Below, piece after piece: positions 27,370-37,891 of a DNA stretch of 64,000 nucleotides (positions are counted from its first letter, which is position 1; each line of letters starts with the position of its first letter). Source of the DNA: Artocarpus heterophyllus. Its lineage: Eukaryota > Streptophyta > Magnoliopsida > Rosales > Moraceae. Location of the stretch: positions 6,545,512-6,609,511 of the forward strand of contig CM046350.1 in the NCBI GenBank assembly GCA_025403435.1, given 5' to 3'. Both the position numbers and the translations under genes were made by a program. A model generated the notes under the pieces. That model was not told where the DNA came from. It made no database searches and was given only the letters and a program-made list of their open reading frames with translations.

Positions 27370-28060
27370 TTCTTTTTTTGTTTTGTAGTCCAAATATTCC
27401 TTTTTTTCTTTCTTTCTTTCTTTCTTTCTTTTCTTTTAATTAATCTTTTTTTTTTTTACCTTTTTTCTACTTTATTTTTTTATCATAGTCCCTGATTTTA
27501 ATTTTTTTTTCTTTTTTACTTCACCATTGTAGTGCTTTATCTTTTTTTTTTTCCAAAAAAAACTATATCTTTTATTTTCTCTTACAAATGGGTGTTTTAT
27601 TATTCTCCTTTTTGAATTTTTTGGTATTTATTTTTTTATTCTTCTTTCTTTTTTGGGCTTTATTATCTTTTTTTTTTTTTTTTTACTATTTCAATGTTTT
27701 ACCTCAATCTTTATTTATAATTTTTCTTTTTTGTTTTCATTAAACTTTATTTGTTTACTACTATCTCTTATATTGGTACTTTAGTTTTTCTACCTTTGGT
27801 ATTTCACCTTTTTCTTTCTCTTTCTTTTTTTTTTTTTAGTATTTTGCTTCTCTTTCTTTCTTTATTTTGACTCTATTTGTCTACCGTAATCCTAACTCAA
27901 ATGTTCTCATATATTTCTTTTTTGGTTCGTCTTTTATTTTCTTTTTATTTCAACTTTATCGATTTCTCTCGTACTTCAATATCAACATTTTCCCTAGAAT
28001 AATCTCTTTGTTTGTGATCAATTTTTTCTTGTATTGTGATTCAAGAGAAGCTAGCATAAT
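27370..28060 (+). repeat. Pyrimidine-rich low-complexity tract
   Basis: About 700 bases of plus-strand C/T-rich sequence with (CTTT)n near 27410-27430 and many T homopolymers. It faces the purine-rich tract at 24780-26310. There is no coding potential. Confidence 0.7.
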
Positions 28061-28573
28061 TGTGACACATTAGAGTTTTTTAAAAAATAAAGCGATAAAA
28101 AAAACTTTAAAATGCATATTTGAAAAAAATTGTGCCATCGGTGTAATTTTTTTTTCTTGTTTCTTTTCAAAAAATATTTTTGGATTTAATTATTTCTCTT
28201 ACTACTTTGCTCCTCATAAAACCCTACCTTTTTATACTGGTATCATACTTTATTTACAAATAAACAATCTATTAAATAAAGGATTGAAACTAATATATTT
28301 CATAAATCTCTAAATAGGTAGACCTAAAAAGTGAATGTCGTAGCCCAAAATAAAAAAGAGATGCATATGTTCAAGTATTTGTACAACTTTTCTTTTCAAA
28401 TTTTTAAGTAAATTTTTTGTTTTATTGATTCTTTTATTCATAATTTACGTTGTAAAAACTTCAATTACATGCTATATGGAAAAAAGAAAAAAAAAAGATC
28501 GTGACACTGATGACTACAAATACAACATCATTGTAGTATTGGGCCTAACTCTCTACACTGAATAAATTACTTA

Positions 28574-28703
28574 TAAGGTGTTTGGCAGTATGGCTGTAGT
28601 ATGTAAGAGCTTTACAATGTCGTGATTTTTTTATGTAGTATGTGAGAGTTTTATACTGTTCATAATTGATAAAGAGGTCTGGACCAACTTGCCAAACACC
28701 CCT
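28574..28703. mobile_element. Tourist-like MITE, short copy
   Basis: A 130-bp copy starts TAAGGTGTTTGGCAG, ends GCCAAACACCCCT, and has TTA at 28571-28573 and 28704-28706. It is shorter than other copies because one of the two core blocks is missing. Confidence 0.7.
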
Positions 28704-30370
28704 TTAAACAAGCAACCTTCAATTGGATAATGCAACCTTTTGACTTGAACTATTAGTCCATACTCTTTTTGGACCTCTTAAGTACAATTAAGAGCAAAAT
28801 CAGCTGCATTTAGTTTAAAATGTTTCATGGTATTTATGTGATATATTTGTTATAAGTCTCCAAGTAATATTTTTCTCATATTTTTCCTACATATACATAG
28901 ATATATATTTTTTTGTATTTTACATTATAAAAATTTAAACATAACTTAATTCGTGGATCGCACGGGACCAAACTAGTAATCCACTAAAACAAACTGATAA
29001 TGTTTTAACATTCTCTTTTTTATTTTACATTTTTAATAGTAGCAGATTAAGAAAATAAATAAACAATAATAAACCTATATAGCTTTTTTTGTTTTCTTTT
29101 GTTTTGTCTGTTTGTGTGAGGGTTTCACTCATGGGTTTTTTTTTTTTTTTTTTTAATCTTCTATGATTTTTTTAATAATATTATATTACGTCAATTATAC
29201 TATTTCAAATAACATGCCTTTTTGCTTTTCACAATATAGTGTCGTAATTGGCATGATTTTTTTAATTACCATGTTATGATATGATGGTGGAGGAAAGTAA
29301 ATAAGGGGACACAAGAGTTGAACACGTGTGCATGTGTTTTTGTATCAGAGTGTGTAGGGATGGGAGGTTGGAAAAGATAAGAGATTGTTTGAGAGCCAAG
29401 TTAGAACTTGAAGTAGAAACTTAAATAATATAGCATATTTTTGCTTTGCATATAGCATGTGAGGATTTATATTTTAACAATTGTGACTTTGTTTTCAAAC
29501 ACTCTCGAAGTCTCTTGTTTTGTACTAATGTAAAACATACTAAAGGTTGTGTCCAATGTAAACGTCAATGTTAATATTATATTTTTTAAAGCATTTCAAA
29601 TATGCTATCCTATTCGGTATCTCAATGCACAATGCTATTTTTAAACGCTTTATCTTCTTTTTGCATAATTATTAATTTTTTTAAGGCAATTTAAGATAAA
29701 AAAATATTACAATGACTTAATTAAAAAATGAATTCATTCACCAACATCAATAGAAGTCAAACTTAAGCACATGTTGTACTGAATGGTAAATTTAACACAA
29801 AGCGTCATATGTATCAAATTTAACATAAAAGAGATTATTTTAGGCAGTAATTTTTTTACACTCTCGCAGTTTACATTTGATATTCTAATTCGGCGGAGAT
29901 GCTAGGCTGCCCTTGGTGTCAACTGTCAAAAGTCGGTGGATTCTGACGGCCTGATCACTAACCCAGTAAAGTGCCATTCTAGGCCGAAAGAGGGAATATG
30001 TGGGCCAGTCTTATTGTCGTACATTTGGACATCTTCGAGTAGTAGGCCCCGCTTTTGGGAATTTTGGGTTGATAGCTTTCCCGCCAAGATTAAAAAAAAA
30101 ATTTCCGAACTTTACATGCCAGAAAACATCAAGCTGTTGAACTCAAAAAATGGCATTTGAAAACACATTAAGAATTTCTTTTAATAGTTTCATATCCTTG
30201 TTAAGAAAACCCAGAAGAAATTTTGTTGTTCATAAACTATTAACAAGTTAACCAAACTACCTAATATGTGAGATAAGTTTATTGTCATTGTCACTAACTT
30301 GTAAATTCTTTTTGGTAATGGTGTTTCTTTTTATCTCTAAGATTTATTTTAAAATGCCCACGCTTGAACC

Positions 30371-30602
30371 TTGCTTATGTTTTTTGTCATTAATCATAAT
30401 AATATTAGCCTACAAAGAAGGGATATAGATGATGTAAAAGGATGCATTCGAGAACCCTGTTTTAACTACATAGTTATAACTGCTACTTGCTTATGTTTTT
30501 TGTCATTAATCATAATAATATTACCCTACAAAGAAGGGATATAGATGATGTAAAAGGATGCGTTCGAGAACCCCGTTTTAATTATATAGTTATAATTGTT
30601 AC
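30371..30602. repeat. 116-bp tandem duplication
   Basis: Two head-to-tail copies (30371-30486 and 30487-30602) begin TTGCTTATGTTTTTTGTCAT and differ at only a few positions. The unit ends inside an eroded MITE. Confidence 0.8.
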
Positions 30603-31668
30603 TATGTAAAATAAAAATAAGTTACAGTGTAAAGTTTTTATATATTATAATAAAAATCGTTCCAACATTTAATTCTAACTGCGTTGTTAGAAGCACCCAA
30701 AATTTTGTTTGTGTCTGCTTGATGCTTTGGAATTCTTAGTCAATCATGTCAAGGTTTCTCTGTATGAGTCATACTTGATTGAGAAGAATTGAATATTTTC
30801 ACACTATTGAAATTCAGATTTTTTTTTTTTTACTTACAAAAAAAATTTCCCTAATTTAACAGCTGTAAATCCTGCAGCAAAGTCATTTCTTCTCTTGCCT
30901 TTCATTTGATTGAGAAATATGGGGCCAAACCCATGTTCCATGCCATTGCCCTTTTAGTGAGCCAAAGATAAGCAATTTGCTAAATTGTCCAACAAAAGTT
31001 CACCAATGAGATAGGCTCCTCTAGATTTCTGTCTTTTCACAAATAGGGAGGGTTCCCACCAAACATTGCACTTTTACGGGTGGACCACGATTACAAAGTG
31101 GGGCCAACTCCAATTCTACAAGACAGTTTCTGAGCCTTCAATCCCACAAAAGTGCAAGCCTTTCATTATCAAAGTTAGATTGCTTTGATTCCTAAAACCC
31201 CACTTATTAATACTAATACTCTATAAATTATTGATCTAATTACTGTTCTCACATCAACATCTCTTCATTAAGGGCCACACACACACGCATATATATATAT
31301 ATATTTGGGGACCAGGATGACCCTTAAAAAGAGCTTTATCCATAACCAAAAAGGAACACATGACAATGTTCTTATCAGAATAATCTAAAACTCTTTAAGC
31401 AAGGCAAGAAAGTTTTCGTGCTTTTCATGTGGCAGTTACCCGCTTGCAACGCCATATTTTTCAAACCGAATACTGCCGAACTGTAGAGGATAAAGGGATA
31501 GGCCTTATCAACCTTTTTTCCCATATTAAAATGGAATTGTGAAAAAAAAAAATTTGAAAAATTCGTTTCTTTTGCATTGAAAGTCTTAGGAAACGAACAA
31601 AATGGCTTCTTTTTCATTTATTTATTAATTAATTTTTGTTCTTTTAGAAGTACAAAAAATTTGAGGGG

Positions 31669-31673
31669 GAGAA
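31669..31673. other. Left copy of 5-bp target-site duplication (GAGAA)
   Basis: GAGAA directly precedes the TG of the left LTR and matches 39860-39864 directly after the CA of the right LTR. Five bases is the usual length for LTR retrotransposons. Confidence 0.88.
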
Positions 31674-33640
31674 TGTAACGCCCCTATATGGAGGTTAACA
31701 GTTTTTAATGAGATAAAATAAAAATAAATAATAAAAGTAAAACCTTAAAAATAAAATTTGCCCGGGACTTAAATGAAAACTCTCAACTCAAAAATAAAAA
31801 TATAAACGATAAATAAACCACAGTTTTAAATGTAGCACCTTAAATTTAATAAAATAAACTGTTGTCATCATCATTTTAACCCTCAACACATTGTAATACT
31901 GTCACAGAAAGTAACAATTGATGCTTACATTATCATGAAGAACATTCTCAACGATTGAAGCAGTCCCAATGTAATATAGTTACATCACTTCCTCAACTAT
32001 ATTTCTCGTAGCCACCTCACACTTAGTGAGTCCTGAAAAGATATAAACATAAGGGAATGAGCAACACTATGCTCAGTAGAGAAAGCCATTACTCACCTTT
32101 ATCATTACCACATTAAAATCTGCATGGTTAGTAAGTCACATCATATTCCAGATTATGAGGTTTATTATGATCACATCTTATGGATACCGTAGTTAATCAT
32201 TACCAAGTGTCATAATTACACATTTATACAAATATTAACAATCATCATTGTTTCTAGGTATCCATGTTAAATTGAGTATCACTCAACTCATCGAAACCCA
32301 AATGGGCGCACTTGATCACCCTATAAACATTCCAAGGGTGTTCCGGTGAGGGGACATCAAGCCCCGAGTCCTCACCAAATCGATTCCTGTACAGTGTGTT
32401 CTGGGACTTTCAACCCAAGGAAGCGTCATCGCCTTCCCCCTATTTTACCTTTTAGGGTATTCATGCCCAAGGACGTAACCGTCGCCCTCTTCATGTCTCA
32501 CAATTTCTCTATATTGAATCATTATCAATAGAGTTAGTTTTCCTAACCATGCTTCTCAATTTATAACATGTGTCAATTCATTATGTTCCTCGCCGTACAA
32601 TACAAGACGAGTCCATGTCATAGTTTCATATGTGATAATCATATAATATCAGTTCAACATAGATATATATATATTGCGGCAAAACAATCAATTTTAATTC
32701 TATAAAAACCTCACAAAAGATGAGTAATAGAATCCCTACCTTTTAAGCTTATCAACAGTCTCTTAATCCTGGAATCAATTAACGTTAGCTCCATACTCCA
32801 TTGATCCTAAGGCGTGCATAAGGACAATTAAAACTAAAGCACAACATACAACTACATTCATAAAATTTATTTTAATTTAATCTTAGAATTTCAAGAAATA
32901 ACCACTGCCCATAGAGGTATTATAAAGTTTAACAATATAAATTTTCTGTCTAGGGCATATACACTTAGACTTCATACATATGCTCCAAAATAGCAACAAA
33001 CATATACTTAGGTTTAAGAACGCAAATTTGAATAATCCTTTAGTATAAAAGAAAATTTATAAATGAAAGACTAAATTTGTTCATAAGATTCTAACCTCGG
33101 ATTATGGTTAGTTGGAAGCTTGAAATGGCTTCAAAACAGGTTCCTTTAGTTCGGTATGACTGAAATTCTTGCTCAAATGGAGGTGATGGTGGCTGATTTT
33201 TATGGCTGCCTTGAAGAAGTTCTCTAAGTATTTTGCTTCAGCAAAGAAATGAGAAGAAGAGTGTGGGAACCGTGGAAGAGAAAGGAAGAAAAGATGAAGT
33301 CTTTGAAAAGAAGTGATAGAAACAATTATAGAGGAGACATGTTGAAGCATGTCACGGAGGAAATAAAGAAAATGAGGGTCAAGAGTAGTTGGAAAAGATA
33401 TCCTTATGTCTCATCTAAAGACTTTAACACACATAATGCCAATATGACATTTTTGAGATTTATTAGAAGTTCTAAGGCTTTTTAGTAATCATACTAAATA
33501 AATATAGGAGAATTTTAAAAAATTTAAAAATAGATAAAAATAAATATTATAAAATAAATTTAAATGAAGCAATTTTTTTTTATACATTAAAAATTAATTT
33601 AATTACCTCAATACCCGTTAGGAGAATAACGGGTGTCACA
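31674..33640 (-). repeat. 3' LTR of the retrotransposon (1,967 bp)
   Basis: On the plus strand it starts TGTAACGCCC and ends GGGTGTCACA, so the ends form an imperfect inverted repeat (TGTRACRCCC). It matches 37892-39859 at constant offset 6218 up to a T run near 33572, which is one base shorter here. Small open frames inside both LTRs (32346-32531, 33108-33350, 33249-33485) are simply duplicated with the LTR and resemble no known protein. Confidence 0.93.
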
Positions 33641-33674
33641 GCTCTACCCCCCTTAAAGAAATTTCGTCCTCGAA
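33641..33674 (-). other. Polypurine tract region of the retrotransposon
   Basis: Read on the minus strand: GAGGACGAAATTTC, then a short spacer, then AAGGGGGGTAGAGC, directly followed by the TGTGACACCC of the LTR. This is where plus-strand DNA synthesis is primed, and it fixes the element's orientation. Confidence 0.85.
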
Positions 33675-34595
33675 ATTTCAATTCTAGCAATACTAGTAAA
33701 AATTTTGATTCCATTATGATTCCAATTCCGAGTCTAAACCGTTAATGTTGTTTGTCCTCCAAATTTAAGTCATCGTATTTCCACTTATTTACTTGCATAA
33801 TAAATCTTACTCCTAAATCCCTCAATGAGAGTATTTCTAACAAGTTTCAACTTATAACACCGTATAATAGTCTAAGAATCTGATCAGGCATACATATTGA
33901 CCATACCATGATTCCAGTCCTTCATTGTCCATGGACTGTGATTTACAATCACATTTAAGGAGATTGCCAGAGAAATTTTATATACTTCATCTTTAGGTTC
34001 CTTTTCCTTTTTGAGTAAGGAAAAGTCAAATATATTTGATTTCATACCTCAACTAATAAACTAAAACATAATCATAAAACATATATCACAAACGCTTTTA
34101 TTCAAAACTATACATTAAACTTACTCATAGAGATATTAAACGGAATCTCAGAGTTGCAAACATACCCGGCATATTTTTCATTAAACAGCTATCCTCATGA
34201 AACAAACATTCAATCCAAATAATATACTCATATTTCATATGGAATATCCCCATAACTGACTCTGGTACTTCCACATAATATTAACAGAATATTACACATT
34301 ACAAACATAATACGGATACGTTTCGAGAGTACAAGGCACTCCGTATACCAGCTATCCATATCATGCATGCTTATAGGATACAAAAACATCGATAAACAAA
34401 AGATCGGACCTTAAGAAGGATGCGTTTCGAGAGCATCAAGTACTCCGTATCCAGCCATCCCGGCATTAGGCTCAATGAATCTAAAAGATTGAACAACGAC
34501 GTACCACAAGAAACACAGAATACAAGGCAAACGGTTATTCGTAACACACGAAATACGGACACACATGCCTACATGCCAAAGATAAAACAAAAAGA

Positions 34596-35285
34596 TTACA
34601 GATGGAGATTCAAATCAATTGGCCGCTCCCGGCTTTCCCTTTCCCATTCAAGCTTGGATGTTGCAGTGTCGGATTCTGGATGTATGATTTGCATTTTATC
34701 TATCAATTCCTCAGCTGTTGAAGCAGTGACAAAGATTTGTCTCTCCGATTCTGTAGTGATGTTTTCTTCCACAGCGTAATCTAGAAATTTCAAAAGACCG
34801 TCATAAAAACCCTTTACGTTCAGCAGTCCCAAAGGTTTGGAATAAAAGCCCAACAATTGCCCACAAGCAACTATAAATATTTCCTCAAGAGTACCTAGAC
34901 CACCAGGTAATGCTATAAAAGCATCAGAATTATAGATTATGTCTTTAAAATTTTTAGGGATACTCCTAACTCCTTCTCCCTTACCTATGGCTTCCTTACA
35001 AAGGTTTCCTTCAACTGGAATATGAGGCCAAATTCTTACATCAGTAGCGTCGCTAGACCTAGCTGCTAGTGTCATATTTACCATCATTTTTATACTACCA
35101 CCCCCATAGATTATGTTAATCTTCTTGCGTGCTAGGACTTGCCCTAAGTGATTTGCAGCTTCTAAATAAGCTTTATCTTTTCCAAGGCTGGAACCACAAA
35201 AGACACAGACATTCTTTATTTTCTTCGTGGACTGGGAGGTAGACATATTTGGTTTATAGAAGTGGTTGCTTAATGTCTGCTCCAC
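34596..35285 (-). CDS. LOG-like protein (lysine decarboxylase-fold family), intronless copy carried by the retrotransposon
   Basis: A 229-aa uninterrupted frame. The LOG family releases active cytokinin bases from cytokinin nucleotides in the cytosol. Seen here: the N-terminal VCVFCGSS motif (residues 26-33), YGGGSI (60-65), the family signature PGGxGTxxE at 127-135 (PGGLGTLEE) and the conserved tail with KPLGLLNV and GFYDGLL. Length fits LOG proteins. Two things argue against normal activity: the loop after YGGGSI, usually GLMG, reads KMMV, and the Arg-Lys pair usually found about 14 residues before DAFIALPGG is replaced (residues 110-120, PKNFKDIIYNS). Host LOG genes normally have several introns and this has none, so it was probably captured from spliced RNA. 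It may be a divergent protein that kept the fold but changed its chemistry. Confidence 0.8.
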   Translation of the reverse strand: MEQTLSNHFYKPNMSTSQSTKKIKNVCVFCGSSLGKDKAYLEAANHLGQVLARKKINIIYGGGSIKMMVNMTLAARSSDATDVRIWPHIPVEGNLCKEAIGKGEGVRSIPKNFKDIIYNSDAFIALPGGLGTLEEIFIVACGQLLGFYSKPLGLLNVKGFYDGLLKFLDYAVEENITTESERQIFVTASTAEELIDKMQIIHPESDTATSKLEWERESRERPIDLNLHL

Positions 35286-35878
35286 TTAGACTTCGGGTTC
35301 TACATGAGATTTTAAAGATGAGAAATATACAAAAAGGGCTAAAGAGATAGACGAGTAGGTAATCCAAAGATTTAAACAAAATCTTGTGCGGATAAGAAAG
35401 TAAGATAAGGTGATTGATAGTTTACAGAAAATCTGATTCACTTTTTGAAAAAGATTAGACTCTAATTGTATAACTTTTGACAATTGAGAACAATTCGACA
35501 GAAGACCCTCATGACACAACTGTAGACTTTTTGACAAATATACACCAAGTCTAGAAATTTAATATAAACGACAAATACTGTAGAACTTTTGAAATTTGAG
35601 ACACAATCTTGAAATATCTGGATAAGCTTTTCAAAATTCAAACATATTACTGTACCGTATGTAACGTGTCTGATAAGATAATATATTTTATTATATATAT
35701 ATTTAAGAAAATCATAAATTAAATAAGATATTAACATTTACTGTATCAATCTAATAATCACAATTATTTCAAACACAAAAGCAAATATTCTGAGTAAAAG
35801 AAAAACACAAACTGTTGAATCATCAGCTAAAACTGCTTCAAATAAGTAAAGACTAAATAACCTTTATAGAGCGATGAC
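35286..35878 (-). other. Spacer between the two cargo frames
   Basis: AT-rich. The small frames at 35286-35537 and 35462-35737 are rich in Leu/Ile/Tyr/Phe, overlap each other, and resemble nothing known, so they are not called. No splice sites clearly linking the two cargo frames were found. Confidence 0.5.
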
Positions 35879-36400
35879 TTATTCCCCATCCAGTTTTCTT
35901 ATGGCTTGGCAAACAGGATCTAGAAATACCATATTCCTGAGGCGTTGTCTTTCTGTATAAAATTTAGGCCAGAGTTTAAAAATAGCTCCTTGAACATATC
36001 CACTAGGGTGACCGTGGAGAGGAGGATGGATGCTATCCAAGTTCTCCTTTGAAAGTCCATCCCTACAAAACCTTATTTTATCCTCTCTATTCGTAGACAT
36101 ATAACCAGGTGAAGTACATTTACCGTTACAATTTTGTCTTCCACATTTGTTACAAGTGACCACGATGGCACGAGCTCTTCTTTTCATTGCACTACGACTG
36201 GTACCTGTTCCTGGTAAACCGACATCTTGACTAAAGTCACTCGGACGGATTTTCCCCTCTATCAACATTCTCACATCACAAGGGATACCAAAACGCATAA
36301 GAATCCACAACCGAGTAATTCTAGCCTTGTATTTCTTTCTAAGAATCTTTTGGGAGAGTGATGGGAAATACTTTCTCATGTGTTGGTACTTTGGGTCCAT
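35879..36400 (-). CDS. Basic cysteine-rich protein, resembling plant-virus (carlavirus-type) nucleic-acid-binding proteins
   Basis: A 173-aa frame on the same strand as and upstream of the LOG-like frame, within the retrotransposon. The N-terminal half is basic (RKKYKAR at 21-27). It is followed by a Gly-Thr-Ser-Arg segment and an Arg/Lys patch (KRRAR, 73-77), then a zinc-knuckle-like cysteine cluster C83-x2-C86-x4-C91-x3-C95, and a further Cys112. The arrangement (basic patch, then Cys cluster, then a Pro-Gly step) recalls the small cysteine-rich proteins at the 3' end of carlavirus genomes, known as RNA-binding proteins and, in some cases, silencing suppressors or regulators of host transcription. 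That assignment is by pattern only. The C-terminal 55 residues are unlike anything I recognise. Alternatives: a retroelement zinc-knuckle (gag-derived) protein or a host zinc-finger protein. Confidence 0.55.
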   Translation of the reverse strand: MDPKYQHMRKYFPSLSQKILRKKYKARITRLWILMRFGIPCDVRMLIEGKIRPSDFSQDVGLPGTGTSRSAMKRRARAIVVTCNKCGRQNCNGKCTSPGYMSTNREDKIRFCRDGLSKENLDSIHPPLHGHPSGYVQGAIFKLWPKFYTERQRLRNMVFLDPVCQAIRKLDGE

Positions 36401-37864
36401 GATGAGATGAAAGAAGAGTAAATAGAAAGGAAAAATTAAGATAGTAAATTGCAGAATCCTAGAATTCCTTCTTCTTTTAGAGAAAAAGAAGAATTTTTAA
36501 TGAGAAAGAAGAGGATTTGCGATTTAGAGAGAAAATAACAAATTAAGAGAGAAAAAGTGAACTCGGAGAAATAAACTCTTATGCACAGTAAACGTATATG
36601 TAAACAATGATTAAACCACTGTATATGACACGTATAGAGACCACGTGGGAGAGACAGTGTGAATCAAATTGATTTAAGATTTAAACTAGGCCCAAATGTT
36701 CTTAGTTGAAAATGGTCAGGTTGTTTCGGCCTTAACACATTTAGAACGAGTTAAATAACAAACATAAAATTGAAAACCAATTCGTATGAATCTTAAACCC
36801 AATTCAAAGCCCACTATAGATAAAGTTAACTATAAACAACAAATCTAATTTAACGACAACAAGGATCTTCCTGAATGATATTTAAAATCATTTCATAACA
36901 ACACAATCTTCCAGCAACTCAAATAATTTTGTTTTAATCAAAACCTTATTGAACAATACATACACCCATATGTTATTGATAATACTCAACATCTATCAAT
37001 GGATTCATCATCATTACTACCAAGGGTTTAGAATGCGACTAACCTTGAAATCAATACGATTTACGTCTTCCAACGTAGACCATATCAATGAACAAAGACA
37101 CTAGATGTTACTACTTAAGAACATCTACAATCCCCACAATTCTACTCATACAATATATAATTTCCTCATATAACAAAACCTTAGGTAACCAAAAGATTCA
37201 CTGATACACTTAAATACAATGTACGTAACGAAATATTCCAATTTTGAGATTCATGCATTCTAAACTTGACACAGTCTCAACAGACCAAAAGTCTAACATT
37301 TATCTCTCTCAAGATTCAATACCATGATTCCCAACTTATATCATATTCCTCAAATAAATAGAACTTTCAAGAAAAGTTATTGACACTTATGTGCTCCATC
37401 GAATCCACACATAATCATTACTTAGGTTTGAATCAATTACGAAAAAAAAATTGGCATATCTATGTCAAACTTTAAAATCAATAAATCAAGCCTTATATTT
37501 CTTATTGTTTTTCACGAGACAAAAGGCTTTTAAATCCTCTTATCTATACGAATTTCTCATCGTTTATACGAATTAGATATGCTTATAGATCCAAATATTA
37601 TACGAATCTCTCATAAGCATTCTACTTATAAACTCATTCCATATAATTATCATTCCCTTATAACTATTAATACTTTCCTTCTATATAATTATTGTACTCA
37701 TATAACTATTGATATTTTCATTCTATGGCCTTTCCATGTTACATCCTTCTAGACTGTATAAATCAATGTGAAGGTTCATTTTGATGATGACAATGAAAAT
37801 TCAGCTTCAAAACCATCTCAAAAATATATTTTTTTAAAGTGGTGCTACACTCCCTAGGTTAACC
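36401..37864 (-). other. Long untranslated leader of the retrotransposon
   Basis: About 1.46 kb between the primer-binding site and the first cargo frame. It is AT-rich with no open frame of note, and corresponds to the large non-coding internal domain expected in LARD-type elements. Packaging signals may lie here but cannot be recognised. Confidence 0.6.
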
Positions 37865-37884
37865 GAACCTAGGCTCTGATACCA
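37865..37884 (-). other. Primer-binding site (initiator tRNA-Met type)
   Basis: On the minus strand TGGTATCAGAGCC begins seven bases after the LTR end and is complementary to the 3' end of plant initiator tRNA-Met. The match continues imperfectly (AGGTT). It primes minus-strand DNA synthesis and confirms that the right-hand LTR is the 5' LTR. Confidence 0.85.
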
Positions 37885-37891
37885 AAAATTC

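Larger units (their letters stand above)
28704..31673. other. Gene-free stretch left of the intact retrotransposon
   Basis: No gene supported. It holds eroded MITE copies (about 29395-29505 and 30440-30700), a tandem duplication (30371-30602), a (CA)n(TA)n microsatellite near 31277-31303 and, just before the retrotransposon, TTTGAGGGGGAGAA, which resembles a polypurine tract. A GC-richer patch at 29895-30080 is not recognised. Confidence 0.55.

Noticed and set aside
34596..36400. Reading the two cargo frames as one spliced gene
   Set aside because: No convincing donor/acceptor pair links them and each has its own start and stop; they are kept separate.
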